Source: Pseudomonas japonica (GTDB taxonomy: Bacteria; Pseudomonadota; Gammaproteobacteria; Pseudomonadales; Pseudomonadaceae). From it: a stretch of DNA of 64,000 nucleotides. Position 1 is the stretch's first letter, and each line of letters starts with the position of its first letter. This document shows positions 8,241 to 16,020 of this stretch, one piece after another. The notes beneath the pieces were generated by a model, which did not search any database, was not told the origin of the DNA, and saw only the letters and a program-made list of their open reading frames with translations. The stretch lies in NCBI RefSeq assembly GCF_013522925.1, contig NZ_JAAMQU010000014.1, forward strand, positions 1-64,000. The letters are read 5' to 3'. A program made the position numbers and the translations under genes.

Positions 8241-10056
8241 CGCGCGCAAGACCGCCCAGGTACCCATTCAGCGCCACGGCGTGATCGGCAATATGCGAGC
8301 GCTGGCCTTGGTAGCCGATACCGGCAGCATCGACTACATGTGCTGGCCGGAATTCGACAGCCCCTCGCTGTTTACCGCCTTGCTGGACACGCCCGCAGCG
8401 GGTGTTTTCGAGCTGGCGCCGCGTTTGCCGGATGCCCGCCGCCTGCAGATTTACCTCCCTGGTAGCAACATCCTGCAAACCCGATGGCTCAGCCGCGACG
8501 CCGTGGTGGAGGTCACCGACCTGATCCCTGTGATCCCTGACGCAGATGCGTTGCCGCTGCTGGTGCGGCGGGTCACCGTGGTCCAGGGGGCGGCTACCAT
8601 TCGCATGCGCTGCAGGGTGCGTCATGACTACAGCCGAGCTGATACGCGCGCCACCGCTGACGAGCGTGGCGTAGTGTTCATCGCCGAAAACCAGCCCTCC
8701 GTCCGCCTCAGTGGCTCGGTGCCCCTGCGACTGTCGGAACAGACCGCCGTCGCCGAGTTCGAGCTGCGCGCCGGTGAAAGCGCCGAATTCGTATTCGGTG
8801 ACGCGGACGATGCTCGGGTCGCCCCGGGGCACGCCGATCGCCTGCTCGTGGAGACTTTGGCCTTCTGGCGACACTGGCTGCGCAAGAACACCTATCGCGG
8901 CCGTTGGCGCGAAAGCGTCGAGCGCTCTGCACTGGTGCTCAAGTTACTTACGTCCCGTAAACATGGCGGCATTCTGGCGGCGGGCACCTTCGGCCTGCCT
9001 GAGCTTCCCGGCGGCGAACGAAACTGGGACTACCGCTACTGCTGGATCCGCGACGCGTCCTTCACGGTGTATGCGTTCATGCGGCTGGGGTTCAGCGACG
9101 AGGCCAATGCATTTGTTCGCTGGGTTCGCGCACGCGTGAGTTCCTGCTCCAAAGACCCGGACCCCTTGCGTATCGTGTACGGCATTGCCGGAGAGAAGGA
9201 GTTTCCTGAGCACAACCTTGAACACTTGGCAGGCCACCTGGGCTCGCGCCCGGTTCGGATCGGTAACCAGGCCTACGAACAGAAGCAGCTCGACATTTAT
9301 GGAGAGCTGATGGACGCGGTGTACCTCGCCAACAAGTACGGCGAGGCCATTTCCCATGAGGGTTGGGAAAATTGCCAGAGGCTTATCAACCAGCTCTGCG
9401 AAGCCTGGCACGACACTGACGTAGGTATCTGGGAGATGCGCGGCCCGCCGCAGCACTTCTTGCACTCCCGTCTGATGTGCTGGGTGGCGCTGGACCGCGC
9501 CATTCGCCTGGCCTACAAGCGCTCCCTGCCCGCCCCGTTCGAACGCTGGGACGCCGCCCGCCAGGCTATCCATCACGATATCTGGGACAACTTCTGGAAC
9601 GCCGAAGCAGGGCATTTCGTGCAGCGACTGGGCAGTACCGAAGTAGACGCCGCGATGTTGCTGATGCCGCTGTTTCGTTTTGTGGGCGCCACCGACCCTC
9701 GCTGGCTGGCCACGTTGAACGTAATCGAGCGCGACCTGGTGCGGGACGGCATGGTGTATCGCTACCGAAACACCGGAGGCAGCGATGGCTTGAGCGGCGA
9801 TGAAGGCGCGTTCACTGCGTGCTCGTTCTGGTACATCGAGTGCCTGGCACGGGCGGGCCAGTTGGACAAGGCTCACCTGGAATTCGAACAACTGCTGCGC
9901 TATGCAAACCCCCTTGGCCTTTACGCCGAGGAATTCGACCGTAATGGCCGCCATCTGGGTAATACCCCGCAGGCACTGAGCCACCTGGCGCTGATCAGCG
10001 CCGCCACCTTCCTGGACCGCAAACTCAGCGGCGACAGTAGTAATTGGCAACCGTAA
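8233..10056 (+). CDS. GH15-family glycoside hydrolase
   Basis: 607 aa, no signal peptide, so cytoplasmic. An N-terminal beta-rich domain (about 10-230) is followed by the (alpha/alpha)6 barrel of family GH15. The WDYRYCWIRDAS block near 267-278 is the family signature; likely catalytic acids are the Glu in DVGIWEMRG near 403 and in GLYAEEFD near 565. GH15 includes glucoamylases, glucodextranases and some trehalases; which alpha-glucoside this one cuts is not visible. The ATG overlaps the SDR stop by 8 bases and a small gene follows after 13 bases, so a three-gene operon is likely. Confidence 0.92.
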   Translation: MDDARKTAQVPIQRHGVIGNMRALALVADTGSIDYMCWPEFDSPSLFTALLDTPAAGVFELAPRLPDARRLQIYLPGSNILQTRWLSRDAVVEVTDLIPVIPDADALPLLVRRVTVVQGAATIRMRCRVRHDYSRADTRATADERGVVFIAENQPSVRLSGSVPLRLSEQTAVAEFELRAGESAEFVFGDADDARVAPGHADRLLVETLAFWRHWLRKNTYRGRWRESVERSALVLKLLTSRKHGGILAAGTFGLPELPGGERNWDYRYCWIRDASFTVYAFMRLGFSDEANAFVRWVRARVSSCSKDPDPLRIVYGIAGEKEFPEHNLEHLAGHLGSRPVRIGNQAYEQKQLDIYGELMDAVYLANKYGEAISHEGWENCQRLINQLCEAWHDTDVGIWEMRGPPQHFLHSRLMCWVALDRAIRLAYKRSLPAPFERWDAARQAIHHDIWDNFWNAEAGHFVQRLGSTEVDAAMLLMPLFRFVGATDPRWLATLNVIERDLVRDGMVYRYRNTGGSDGLSGDEGAFTACSFWYIECLARAGQLDKAHLEFEQLLRYANPLGLYAEEFDRNGRHLGNTPQALSHLALISAATFLDRKLSGDSSNWQP

Positions 10057-10069
10057 GAGGAACCAGACG

Positions 10070-10300
10070 ATGCAAAGCGAACTTGAAAAAGTAGTACTCA
10101 CCCGCCTCCTTCACGCTCACCCGCAAGGGCTGGGCAAGGAAATACTCGATGATCATCGGGGCGCCGAGCAGGTTGAACTGTGCATCAAGAACCTGCGCGA
10201 ACGCGGGCTGATCCACAGCCCCGAGGAAGGCAAACTGGTGTACCCCGTGAAGCTGAGCTCAGCGGGCGTGGAGGCTGCCAAGGCTTTTGAACCGCAGTAA
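10070..10300 (+). CDS. small winged-helix-like protein, unknown function
   Basis: 76 aa. Start ATG with GAGG about 10 bases upstream. Predicted as three helices followed by a beta turn (CIKNLRERGLIHSPEEGKLVYPVKLSSAG), reminiscent of a minimal winged helix, in which the region resembling a recognition helix is CIKNLRERG. No metal or enzyme motif. It closes the SDR-GH15 gene group and is followed by a hairpin. Function unknown; a small regulator of the operon is possible but unproven. Confidence 0.7.
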   Translation: MQSELEKVVLTRLLHAHPQGLGKEILDDHRGAEQVELCIKNLRERGLIHSPEEGKLVYPVKLSSAGVEAAKAFEPQ

Positions 10301-10312
10301 GCCTACCCATGA

Positions 10313-10336
10313 GGCGCCCGTGCAAGGCCGGGCGCC
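10313..10336 (+). terminator. hairpin after the SDR-GH15 operon
   Basis: GGCGCCCG at 10313-10320 pairs perfectly with CGGGCGCC at 10329-10336. There is no long T-run after it, so termination strength is uncertain, but its position 13 bases past the last gene fits a terminator. Confidence 0.6.
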
Positions 10337-10458
10337 CCTGTGAAAGTACAAAACCAAGGGTTTTTATCAAGTTTTCATCGTTTTCACTGCCTGCCCGGCT
10401 AGGCGCCATAGCGGGTTACAGGCGATACTTGGCATCCGTTTTTCCCAATCCTCTTGTA

Positions 10459-10584
10459 GTCCTTTTCTTAATAGGACGAAGGATAAATACGGAATTAAAT
10501 TGTCCAATCCGCGTCTCTAGAGTTATGGCGTGTTTATGCACGTCACCAAGGCCGGATATTTAGCAAGGAATCAAGGAGCATTAA
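10459..10584 (+). promoter_or_regulatory. GGA-rich csrA leader, candidate self-regulation
   Basis: An AT-rich stretch in an otherwise GC-rich window. It carries five GGA triplets (10474, 10481, 10491, 10567, 10575), the last of them within the ribosome site AAGGAG. CsrA/RsmA proteins bind A(N)GGA in leaders and block ribosome entry, so autoregulation is a reasonable inference. The first GGA lies in the 3' arm of a small hairpin (GTCCT 10459-10463 with AGGAC 10473-10477). No confident promoter was placed. The rest of 10337-10458 shows nothing recognisable. Confidence 0.45.
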
Positions 10585-10776
10585 ATGCTGATACTCACCC
10601 GCAAGGTCGGCGAAAGCATCGTCATCAATGACGATATCAAGATCACCATCCTTGGCGTGAAAGGAATGCAGGTTCGCATCGGCATCGACGCGCCAAAGGA
10701 TGTACAGGTTCACCGTGAAGAGATCTTCAAGCGCATCCAGGCCGGCACCCCGGCGCCGGAAAAAGCAGGGCAATAA
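10585..10776 (+). CDS. csrA: CsrA/RsmE-family mRNA-binding regulator
   Basis: 63 aa. MLILTRKVGES is the invariant CsrA N-terminus with Arg6 positioned in the first strand (the Arg4-type RNA contact), and VHREEIFKRIQ near 42-52 holds the second RNA-binding Arg. The swapped dimer binds GGA motifs in mRNA 5' leaders and is titrated by Rsm-type small RNAs under the Gac system (known for the family). The central sequence and length match RsmE of fluorescent pseudomonads better than RsmA. Own ribosome site GGAG 7 bases before ATG. Monocistronic: a hairpin follows. Confidence 0.94.
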   Translation: MLILTRKVGESIVINDDIKITILGVKGMQVRIGIDAPKDVQVHREEIFKRIQAGTPAPEKAGQ

Positions 10777-10808
10777 CCTCTAGCCCTCGCTTATCGTTTC
10801 TCGCGCAT

Positions 10809-10825
10809 GCCGGGCCCTGCCCGGC
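10809..10825 (+). terminator. hairpin after csrA
   Basis: GCCGGGC at 10809-10815 pairs with GCCCGGC at 10819-10825 around a 3-base loop. The following bases are C/T-rich rather than a clean T-run. Likely ends the csrA transcript. Confidence 0.5.
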
Positions 10826-10855
10826 TGGGCTACCCCTCTTCTTCCCGGACCCCTC

Positions 10856-11326
10856 ATGCTTAAACGCGGTGCCCTGATCCTTTCAATGTGGTTGCTCAGT
10901 GTACCTGCATGGGCGGTTCAGCCCGGGGACCCCATCACCCCATGGACACTGCTTGACCAATTCGATCAGCCTTTCACCCTCGATGCTGACACCCATGTGT
11001 TGCTAGTGGCCCGCAGCATGGCCGCAGCGCGCCTGGTGAACGCGGCGCTCGATGCGGCGCCAACCGGGTACCTGGAGGATCGGCATACGGCGTATATCGC
11101 TGATATCGAACACATGCCAACCGTGGCCCGGGCCTTTGCGATCCCCGCCATGCGCTCGGCGCGCTATCGCATTCTGCTGGACGGGGATGGCCGGGTGGCG
11201 CCCCGCTATGACGGCGCCCGAGAAGGGGTGCAGTGGCTGGAAGTGCGGGATGGGACCCTGCGGGCGCAGCAGCAATTCAATGATGCCGCGCAGTTACGCC
11301 AGGCGCTGGAGCGCCTGACCCAATAG
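10856..11326 (+). CDS. periplasmic thioredoxin-fold-like protein, unknown function
   Basis: 156 aa with a clear signal peptide (about 1-21, ending AWA). The mature part reads like a small thioredoxin-fold domain (PGDPITPWTLLDQFDQPFTLD resembles the entry strand of redoxin/YtfJ proteins; a later LLDGDGRVAPRYDG strand), but there is no CxxC, so it is not an obvious disulfide enzyme. Weak ribosome site. It sits between csrA and the carotenoid cluster, convergent with crtE with only 17 bases between stops; no terminator is evident there. Function not assigned. Confidence 0.7.
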   Translation: MLKRGALILSMWLLSVPAWAVQPGDPITPWTLLDQFDQPFTLDADTHVLLVARSMAAARLVNAALDAAPTGYLEDRHTAYIADIEHMPTVARAFAIPAMRSARYRILLDGDGRVAPRYDGAREGVQWLEVRDGTLRAQQQFNDAAQLRQALERLTQ

Positions 11327-11343
11327 CGGTTAGCCCGAAGCGG

Positions 11344-12246
11344 TTAGCCGAAGCGCGCGAACAGTTCCGCCACAAATACCCGGATGGCCTGCTCAGGCCC
11401 GTAGACTTGACCAAGGTACTGATCAGCGGCGCGCACATGCTGACGCAGCCGACGTTTTACCCCGCTGCTGCCCAACACCGCGACCAGGGTGGATTTGCCG
11501 GCGTCCTTGCCCACGTCCTTGCCCAGCGCAGCGTCAGGTACCCCGCGATCCTGCAAGTCATCGAGTAGCTGGAACGCCTGGCCAAGCTCCATCGCGAACG
11601 CACCCAACGCCCGCCGCACCGTGTGGGAGGCTCCCGCTCCGATTGCCGCCATCTGCAGGGTGGCATCGAACAGCACCGCGGTTTTCAGCTCATTGGTGCG
11701 CGCGATGGCGTCGGCGGTGCGAGCTTGCCGCCCCTCGCGCAGGTCCTCGTATTGCCCCTTTACCAGCCCTTGGCTACCCACAGCCCTGGACAGTTCCACG
11801 ACCAGGGCTGCACGCCGGTCCGCTTCCAGGTCTACAGCGCCAAGCAGCCCGAACGCGCGGCTGAGCAAGGCGATGGCCGCCAGAATGGCCACATCCTCGC
11901 CAAAAGTCAGGTGAAGGGTGGGCCGGCCCCGGCGCAGGCGCGCGTCATCCATGCACGGCAAGTCATCCAACACCAGCGAGGCGGCATGCACCATTTCCAC
12001 TGCGCAGGCCATGTCGAGCATTGCCGGGCGGGTTTCCCCCAAGCCTTGCGCAGCCAGCAACAATAGCAAGGGGCGCACGCGCTTGCCCGGCGCCAGCGTG
12101 CTCTCGCGCATGGCCATGGCAAGCAGCTCCTGATGGCTGCCGGGTTCTGGAAGCAATGCCTGCAAGCGGTCTTCCACCGACAGGCGCAGCGGCCCCCAGG
12201 CGCAGGTTGGGCGGTCATCAAGCACGGCGAGGGGGGTGGGCGTCAT
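11344..12246 (-). CDS. crtE: geranylgeranyl diphosphate synthase
   Basis: 300 aa trans-prenyltransferase making GGPP (C20) from IPP and FPP/DMAPP, the first committed step of the carotenoid branch. First Asp-rich motif DDLPCMDD at 94-101 (the DDx4D spacing typical of bacterial GGPP synthases), second motif DDLQD at 229-233, plus GKRVRP and GQYEDL. ATG 12246 chosen for its AAGGA at 9 bases; an upstream in-frame start adds 21 residues with no homology. It is transcribed away from idi-crtXYIB, unlike the Pantoea-type arrangement in which crtE leads the operon. Confidence 0.93.
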   Translation of the reverse strand: MTPTPLAVLDDRPTCAWGPLRLSVEDRLQALLPEPGSHQELLAMAMRESTLAPGKRVRPLLLLLAAQGLGETRPAMLDMACAVEMVHAASLVLDDLPCMDDARLRRGRPTLHLTFGEDVAILAAIALLSRAFGLLGAVDLEADRRAALVVELSRAVGSQGLVKGQYEDLREGRQARTADAIARTNELKTAVLFDATLQMAAIGAGASHTVRRALGAFAMELGQAFQLLDDLQDRGVPDAALGKDVGKDAGKSTLVAVLGSSGVKRRLRQHVRAADQYLGQVYGPEQAIRVFVAELFARFG

Positions 12247-12530
12247 CCGGGGCAATCCTTTATGGCTGTAAACGGCTATGTTTAAACGCAGGGGCCGCGC
12301 AGGCACCACACCGCTGCCGGGCGCAGGGCGGCTGGCAATAACCGCCGCCCACCCAGCTCAGCGCCCCGAGGGCGAGGTACGGCACTAAATTTCGAGGTTG
12401 ATGCGCACGCTGGGGAACGCCTTGCCACCGGCGCTGCCTTAACAGCGCGCGGACGCTATACCAACCCTCTACAAAATAGCCGACCCTGCATAACTGACAG
12501 TGGATTTTCAGGAATACTCCCGGAGCCGCG
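12247..12530. promoter_or_regulatory. divergent crtE / idi control region
   Basis: 284 bases between two divergent pigment transcripts; promoters for both must lie here. On the crtE side it holds AT-rich pieces (GTAAAC and GTTTAAAC near 12266-12287); on the idi side TATACC, TACAAAAT and GCATAACT occur at about 12458-12495. I could not fix a -35/-10 pair with confidence, nor a known light- or stress-regulator site. Confidence 0.4.
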
Positions 12531-13574
12531 ATGAATCATGTGGATCTGCTTGACCGAAAGAACGATCACCTGGAGATCGTGCTGGATCCCGCACGCGCGA
12601 AAAGCAGTGGGCGTACGGGCTTCGAACATTGGCACTTCGAACATTGTGCCTTGCCTGAACTGGCTCTGGATGCTGTCGACCTGAGCACTTCATTCCTGGG
12701 CAAGCCGCTGCGCGCGCCTGTGTTGATCAGCTCGATGACGGGGGGCGCCAGCCGTGCCCGGGAAATCAACCATCACTTGGCCGAGGCCGCGCAAACGCTG
12801 GGGCTGGCCATGGCAGTGGGCTCCCAGCGGGTAGCGCTGGAGACCGGGGCAGACCGCGGTCTAACCCGGGAGCTGCGCCAGCGCGCGCCGGACATCCTGC
12901 TGATGGCCAACCTCGGCGGCGCGCAACTTCGCACGCCCGCAGGGCTGGACCTGGCGCGCCGGGCTGTCGATATGATCGCCGCCGATGCCCTGATCATCCA
13001 CCTCAACCCCCTTCAGGAGGCGGTTCAGCCCGGCGGCGACAGCGATTGGCGTGGAGTGGCCGATGCCATCGCGCAGGCCGTTGCCCAGCTCGGAGTACCG
13101 GTGATTGTCAAGGAAGTGGGCAGCGGGCTCAGCGCGGCGGTGGCTGCACGCCTGGCCGAGGCAGGCGTCGCGGCGCTGGACGTTGCTGGCATGGGCGGCA
13201 CTCATTGGGCGGCGGTGGAGGCGGAACGCGCGACCACGGCTGCTGAAAAAGAGATCGCAGCCGCTTTCAGCCAGTGGGGTATCCCCACGTCAGACGCCCT
13301 GCGCGCCGTACGCCAGCGCCTCCCGGACATACCCTTGATCGCCTCGGGCGGCATCCGCAACGGGATCGACATGGCAAAGGCGATCGCGCTGGGTGCGAAC
13401 CTGGTGGGCCAGGCGGCCGCGGTGCTGCGCAGTGCCACTGACTCGCCAGAAGCCGTGATCGCACACTTCCAGGTTGCCTTGCGCCAATTGCAGATTGCGT
13501 GCTTCTGCACAGGGTCGGCCAACCTCGCACAACTGCGCCAGGCCACGCTGGTACGGGAGGCATCCGCTCCGTGA
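12531..13574 (+). CDS. idi: type II isopentenyl-diphosphate delta-isomerase (FMN-dependent)
   Basis: 347 aa (also called fni). Interconverts IPP and DMAPP using reduced FMN and Mg2+, feeding GGPP synthesis. Seen: RKNDHLEI at the N-terminus (family signature), SSMTGG near 67-72, MAVGSQR, LNPLQE near 159, VKEVGSG, AGMGGTHW and the phosphate-binding ASGGIRNG near 270. GGAG ribosome site 7 bases before ATG 12531. First gene of the plus-strand pigment operon; its stop overlaps the GTG of crtX. Pseudomonads use the MEP pathway, which makes both isomers, so the gene probably serves pigment flux (inference). Confidence 0.94.
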   Translation: MNHVDLLDRKNDHLEIVLDPARAKSSGRTGFEHWHFEHCALPELALDAVDLSTSFLGKPLRAPVLISSMTGGASRAREINHHLAEAAQTLGLAMAVGSQRVALETGADRGLTRELRQRAPDILLMANLGGAQLRTPAGLDLARRAVDMIAADALIIHLNPLQEAVQPGGDSDWRGVADAIAQAVAQLGVPVIVKEVGSGLSAAVAARLAEAGVAALDVAGMGGTHWAAVEAERATTAAEKEIAAAFSQWGIPTSDALRAVRQRLPDIPLIASGGIRNGIDMAKAIALGANLVGQAAAVLRSATDSPEAVIAHFQVALRQLQIACFCTGSANLAQLRQATLVREASAP

Positions 13575-14854
13575 CTCATTTCGGCGTGGTTGCGCCACCC
13601 TTGTTCAGCCATTTTCAAGCGTTGCAAGCCCTGGCCGGGCGGCTTATCGACCTTGGCCATCGAGTGACCTTCTTCCAACAGCTGGAGGCAGGCGCCTTGC
13701 TGCGCGATAACCGCATCGCCTTCCATCCGCTGGGGATCGATAGCCATCCGCCCGGCAGCCTGGGCCTGGTGCTGCGCCATGCCGCGCGCCCTGCTGGCCT
13801 GGCGGTACGCCGGGTGATCCGCGACATGGCGGCCAGCACCGACATGCTGTGCGCCGAGCTTCCCGAAGCGCTCACAGCGTTGCATGTGGATGCATTGATC
13901 TGCGATCAGATGGAAGCCGCCGGAGGGCTGGTTGCCGAGGCGCTGGGGTTGCCGTTCGTGTCGGTTGCCTGCGCCCTGCCGGTTAACCGGGAGCCTGGCA
14001 TGCCCCTGCCGGTCATGCCGTTTCCATGGGAGGACGACCCCCGCATGCTGAAGGTGTACGCCACCTCTACGCGCATCTACGATGCGCTGATGGCACCGCA
14101 CGGCCGAGTACTGGCAAAACGTGCCAAGGCCTTTGGTCTGCCCCCTCGGCGCGGGCTGCACGAATACTTGTCCAACCTGGCCCAGCTCAGCCAGACCCTG
14201 CCTGGCCTGGACTTTCCCCGACGCGCCTTGCCGGCCTGCTTCCATCACGTAGGCCCGCTGCGCACCCCCTCGCGCCTGCTCGCCGACGATCAGCCTTGGC
14301 CGGTGGAGCGTGAGCGCCCTTTCGTCTTTGCCTCCCTGGGTACCCTTCAAGGCCATCGGTACGGCCTGTTCCGGCGCATCGCAAAAGCCTGCAAGGCACT
14401 CGATGTTCAGTTGCTGATCGCCCATTGCGGTGGCCTCGATGCAGCCCAGGCTGAGCGATTGAAGCGGCTGGGCGCCACCTGGGTCACCGATTTTGCCAAC
14501 CAACCCCAGGTATTGCGCCAGGCAAACGCCGTGATCAGCCACGCCGGTTTGAATACCGTGATGGACGCCGTGGTGGCCCGAACGCCTATTCTCGCCCTGC
14601 CCGTGGCGTTCGATCAGCCGGGGGTAGCCGCCCGGGTACAGCATGCAGGCCTTGGGTTGCATGCCTGGCACCGCAGCCGCTGGCAAACGATCCAGCAGCG
14701 GCTGGACGTGCTGCTCAGCGAAGGCGAGTTCGATAGCCGTTTGGCCACCCTTGACCACGAGTTGCAACTGGCCGGCGGCGCCCAACGCGCGGCGGCAATC
14801 ATCGAACAGGCGGTTACCCGGCGCCGCCCGGTGTATGCCGAGCCCTTACCATGA
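13571..14854 (+). CDS. crtX: zeaxanthin glucosyltransferase
   Basis: 427 aa GT1-family enzyme transferring glucose from UDP-glucose to the 3 and 3' hydroxyls of zeaxanthin. The N-terminal half begins HFGVVAPPLFSHFQ; the C-terminal nucleotide-sugar domain has FASLGTLQG, TDFANQPQVL, SHAGLNTVMDA and PVAFDQPG, the CrtX/UGT signature region. Start is GTG at 13571 within the idi stop (GTGA overlap), with GGGAGG about 10 bases upstream; an in-frame start further up would lie deep in idi. It ends in an ATGA overlap with crtY. Its presence means the end product is likely a glucoside. Confidence 0.93.
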   Translation: MTHFGVVAPPLFSHFQALQALAGRLIDLGHRVTFFQQLEAGALLRDNRIAFHPLGIDSHPPGSLGLVLRHAARPAGLAVRRVIRDMAASTDMLCAELPEALTALHVDALICDQMEAAGGLVAEALGLPFVSVACALPVNREPGMPLPVMPFPWEDDPRMLKVYATSTRIYDALMAPHGRVLAKRAKAFGLPPRRGLHEYLSNLAQLSQTLPGLDFPRRALPACFHHVGPLRTPSRLLADDQPWPVERERPFVFASLGTLQGHRYGLFRRIAKACKALDVQLLIAHCGGLDAAQAERLKRLGATWVTDFANQPQVLRQANAVISHAGLNTVMDAVVARTPILALPVAFDQPGVAARVQHAGLGLHAWHRSRWQTIQQRLDVLLSEGEFDSRLATLDHELQLAGGAQRAAAIIEQAVTRRRPVYAEPLP

Positions 14855-16020
14855 AGCGCACCTGGGATTTGATACTGGTAGGCGCCGGCCTGGCCAATGG
14901 GCTGATCGCCTGGCGCTTGCAAATGGCACGCCCCGAGCTGTCGGTGCTGGTCATCGAACAGGCGGCGGCCCTGGGCGAGGCGCATACCTGGTCATTCCAT
15001 GAAAGCGACCTTTCCGTGGACCAGCTGCGCTGGGCGGGGCCGCTGGTGAGCCATCGCTGGCCGGGGTATCAGGTCCGCTTCCCTAACCTCAAGCGTACCT
15101 TTTCAGGCGCCTACTGCAGCATCAGCGGCGAACATTTTGGCCGCACGATTACCGCAGCCCTGGGGCGTGACCTGATGTTGGGCGCCACCGTGCAGCGGCT
15201 CACCCCGGACACCGTACAATTGGGCAGCGGCGAGACCCTGCATGCGGGTGCTGTTATCGACGGTCGGGGCTTGGAAGCTTCCGGCCACCTGCGCCTGGGC
15301 TACCAGCGCTTTCTGGGCCAGGAAGTACGGCTGGCCACCCCCCACGGGCTGGCGCTGCCCACCGTGATGGACGCCAGCGTGGCCCAGCATGATGGTTACC
15401 GCTTTGTATACGTGCTGCCGCTGGCCGATGATCGCTTGCTGATCGAAGACACCTATTACACCGAAGACGGCCAGCTGGAGCCCGTACGCTTGCGTGATCG
15501 GGTGAACGCCTATGCACAGGCGCAGGGCTGGACGATCACCGAGGTGATACGCGAGGAGCAAGGCAGCCTGCCCATCGTCCTGGCCGGGCGCTTCGAAGCC
15601 TTCTATGCCCAAGGCAATGGCGTGGCGCGCAGCGGCCTGCGGGCCGGGCTGTTCCACCCGGTTACCGGTTATTCCCTGCCTGAAGCGGTGCGCCTGGCAG
15701 ACCTCATCGCCGCCACACCCACCGCTGACAGCGATGCGCTTCAAGCCGTGCTTTACCGCTATCGACGGGCACTGTGGCGGCGCCAGCGATTCTTCCGGCT
15801 GCTCAACCGCATGTTGTTCCTCGCCGGAACGCCCGATAACCGCTGGCGCGTGCTGGAACGCTTCCACCGCTTGGCGCCCGGGCTGATTCAACGTTTTTAT
15901 GCGGGCACACCCACATTGGCCGACAAGGCACGCCTGCTCATGGGCAAACCGCCGGTCCCCGTGGGGCCCGCCGTGAAGGCCATGCTCGATTACGCTCCAC
16001 CTGTACAGGAAGAACCATGA
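14851..16020 (+). CDS. crtY: lycopene beta-cyclase
   Basis: 389 aa flavoprotein that closes both ends of lycopene to beta-carotene. N-terminal dinucleotide fold DLILVGAGLANGLIAWRL, then the CrtY-type HTWSFHE block near 47-53, VIDGRG near 134, YVLPLADDRLLIEDTYY near 187-203 and PVTGYSLPEAVR near 268. The C-terminal RRQRFFRLLNRMLF is typical of proteobacterial CrtY. Length matches Pantoea CrtY (about 385). ATGA overlaps at both ends couple it to crtX and crtI. Confidence 0.94.
   Translation: MKRTWDLILVGAGLANGLIAWRLQMARPELSVLVIEQAAALGEAHTWSFHESDLSVDQLRWAGPLVSHRWPGYQVRFPNLKRTFSGAYCSISGEHFGRTITAALGRDLMLGATVQRLTPDTVQLGSGETLHAGAVIDGRGLEASGHLRLGYQRFLGQEVRLATPHGLALPTVMDASVAQHDGYRFVYVLPLADDRLLIEDTYYTEDGQLEPVRLRDRVNAYAQAQGWTITEVIREEQGSLPIVLAGRFEAFYAQGNGVARSGLRAGLFHPVTGYSLPEAVRLADLIAATPTADSDALQAVLYRYRRALWRRQRFFRLLNRMLFLAGTPDNRWRVLERFHRLAPGLIQRFYAGTPTLADKARLLMGKPPVPVGPAVKAMLDYAPPVQEEP

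Noticed and set aside
12380..12430. Minus-strand frame reading GGKAFPSVRINLEI then stop, looking like the tail of a lost gene upstream of crtE
   Set aside because: Only about 17 codons are open before an upstream stop, and no relative is recognised; could be chance in GC-rich DNA.
13202..14785. Long open frame antisense to idi and crtX
   Set aside because: No ribosome site, low-complexity composition and no family motif; a typical shadow frame of GC-rich coding DNA.
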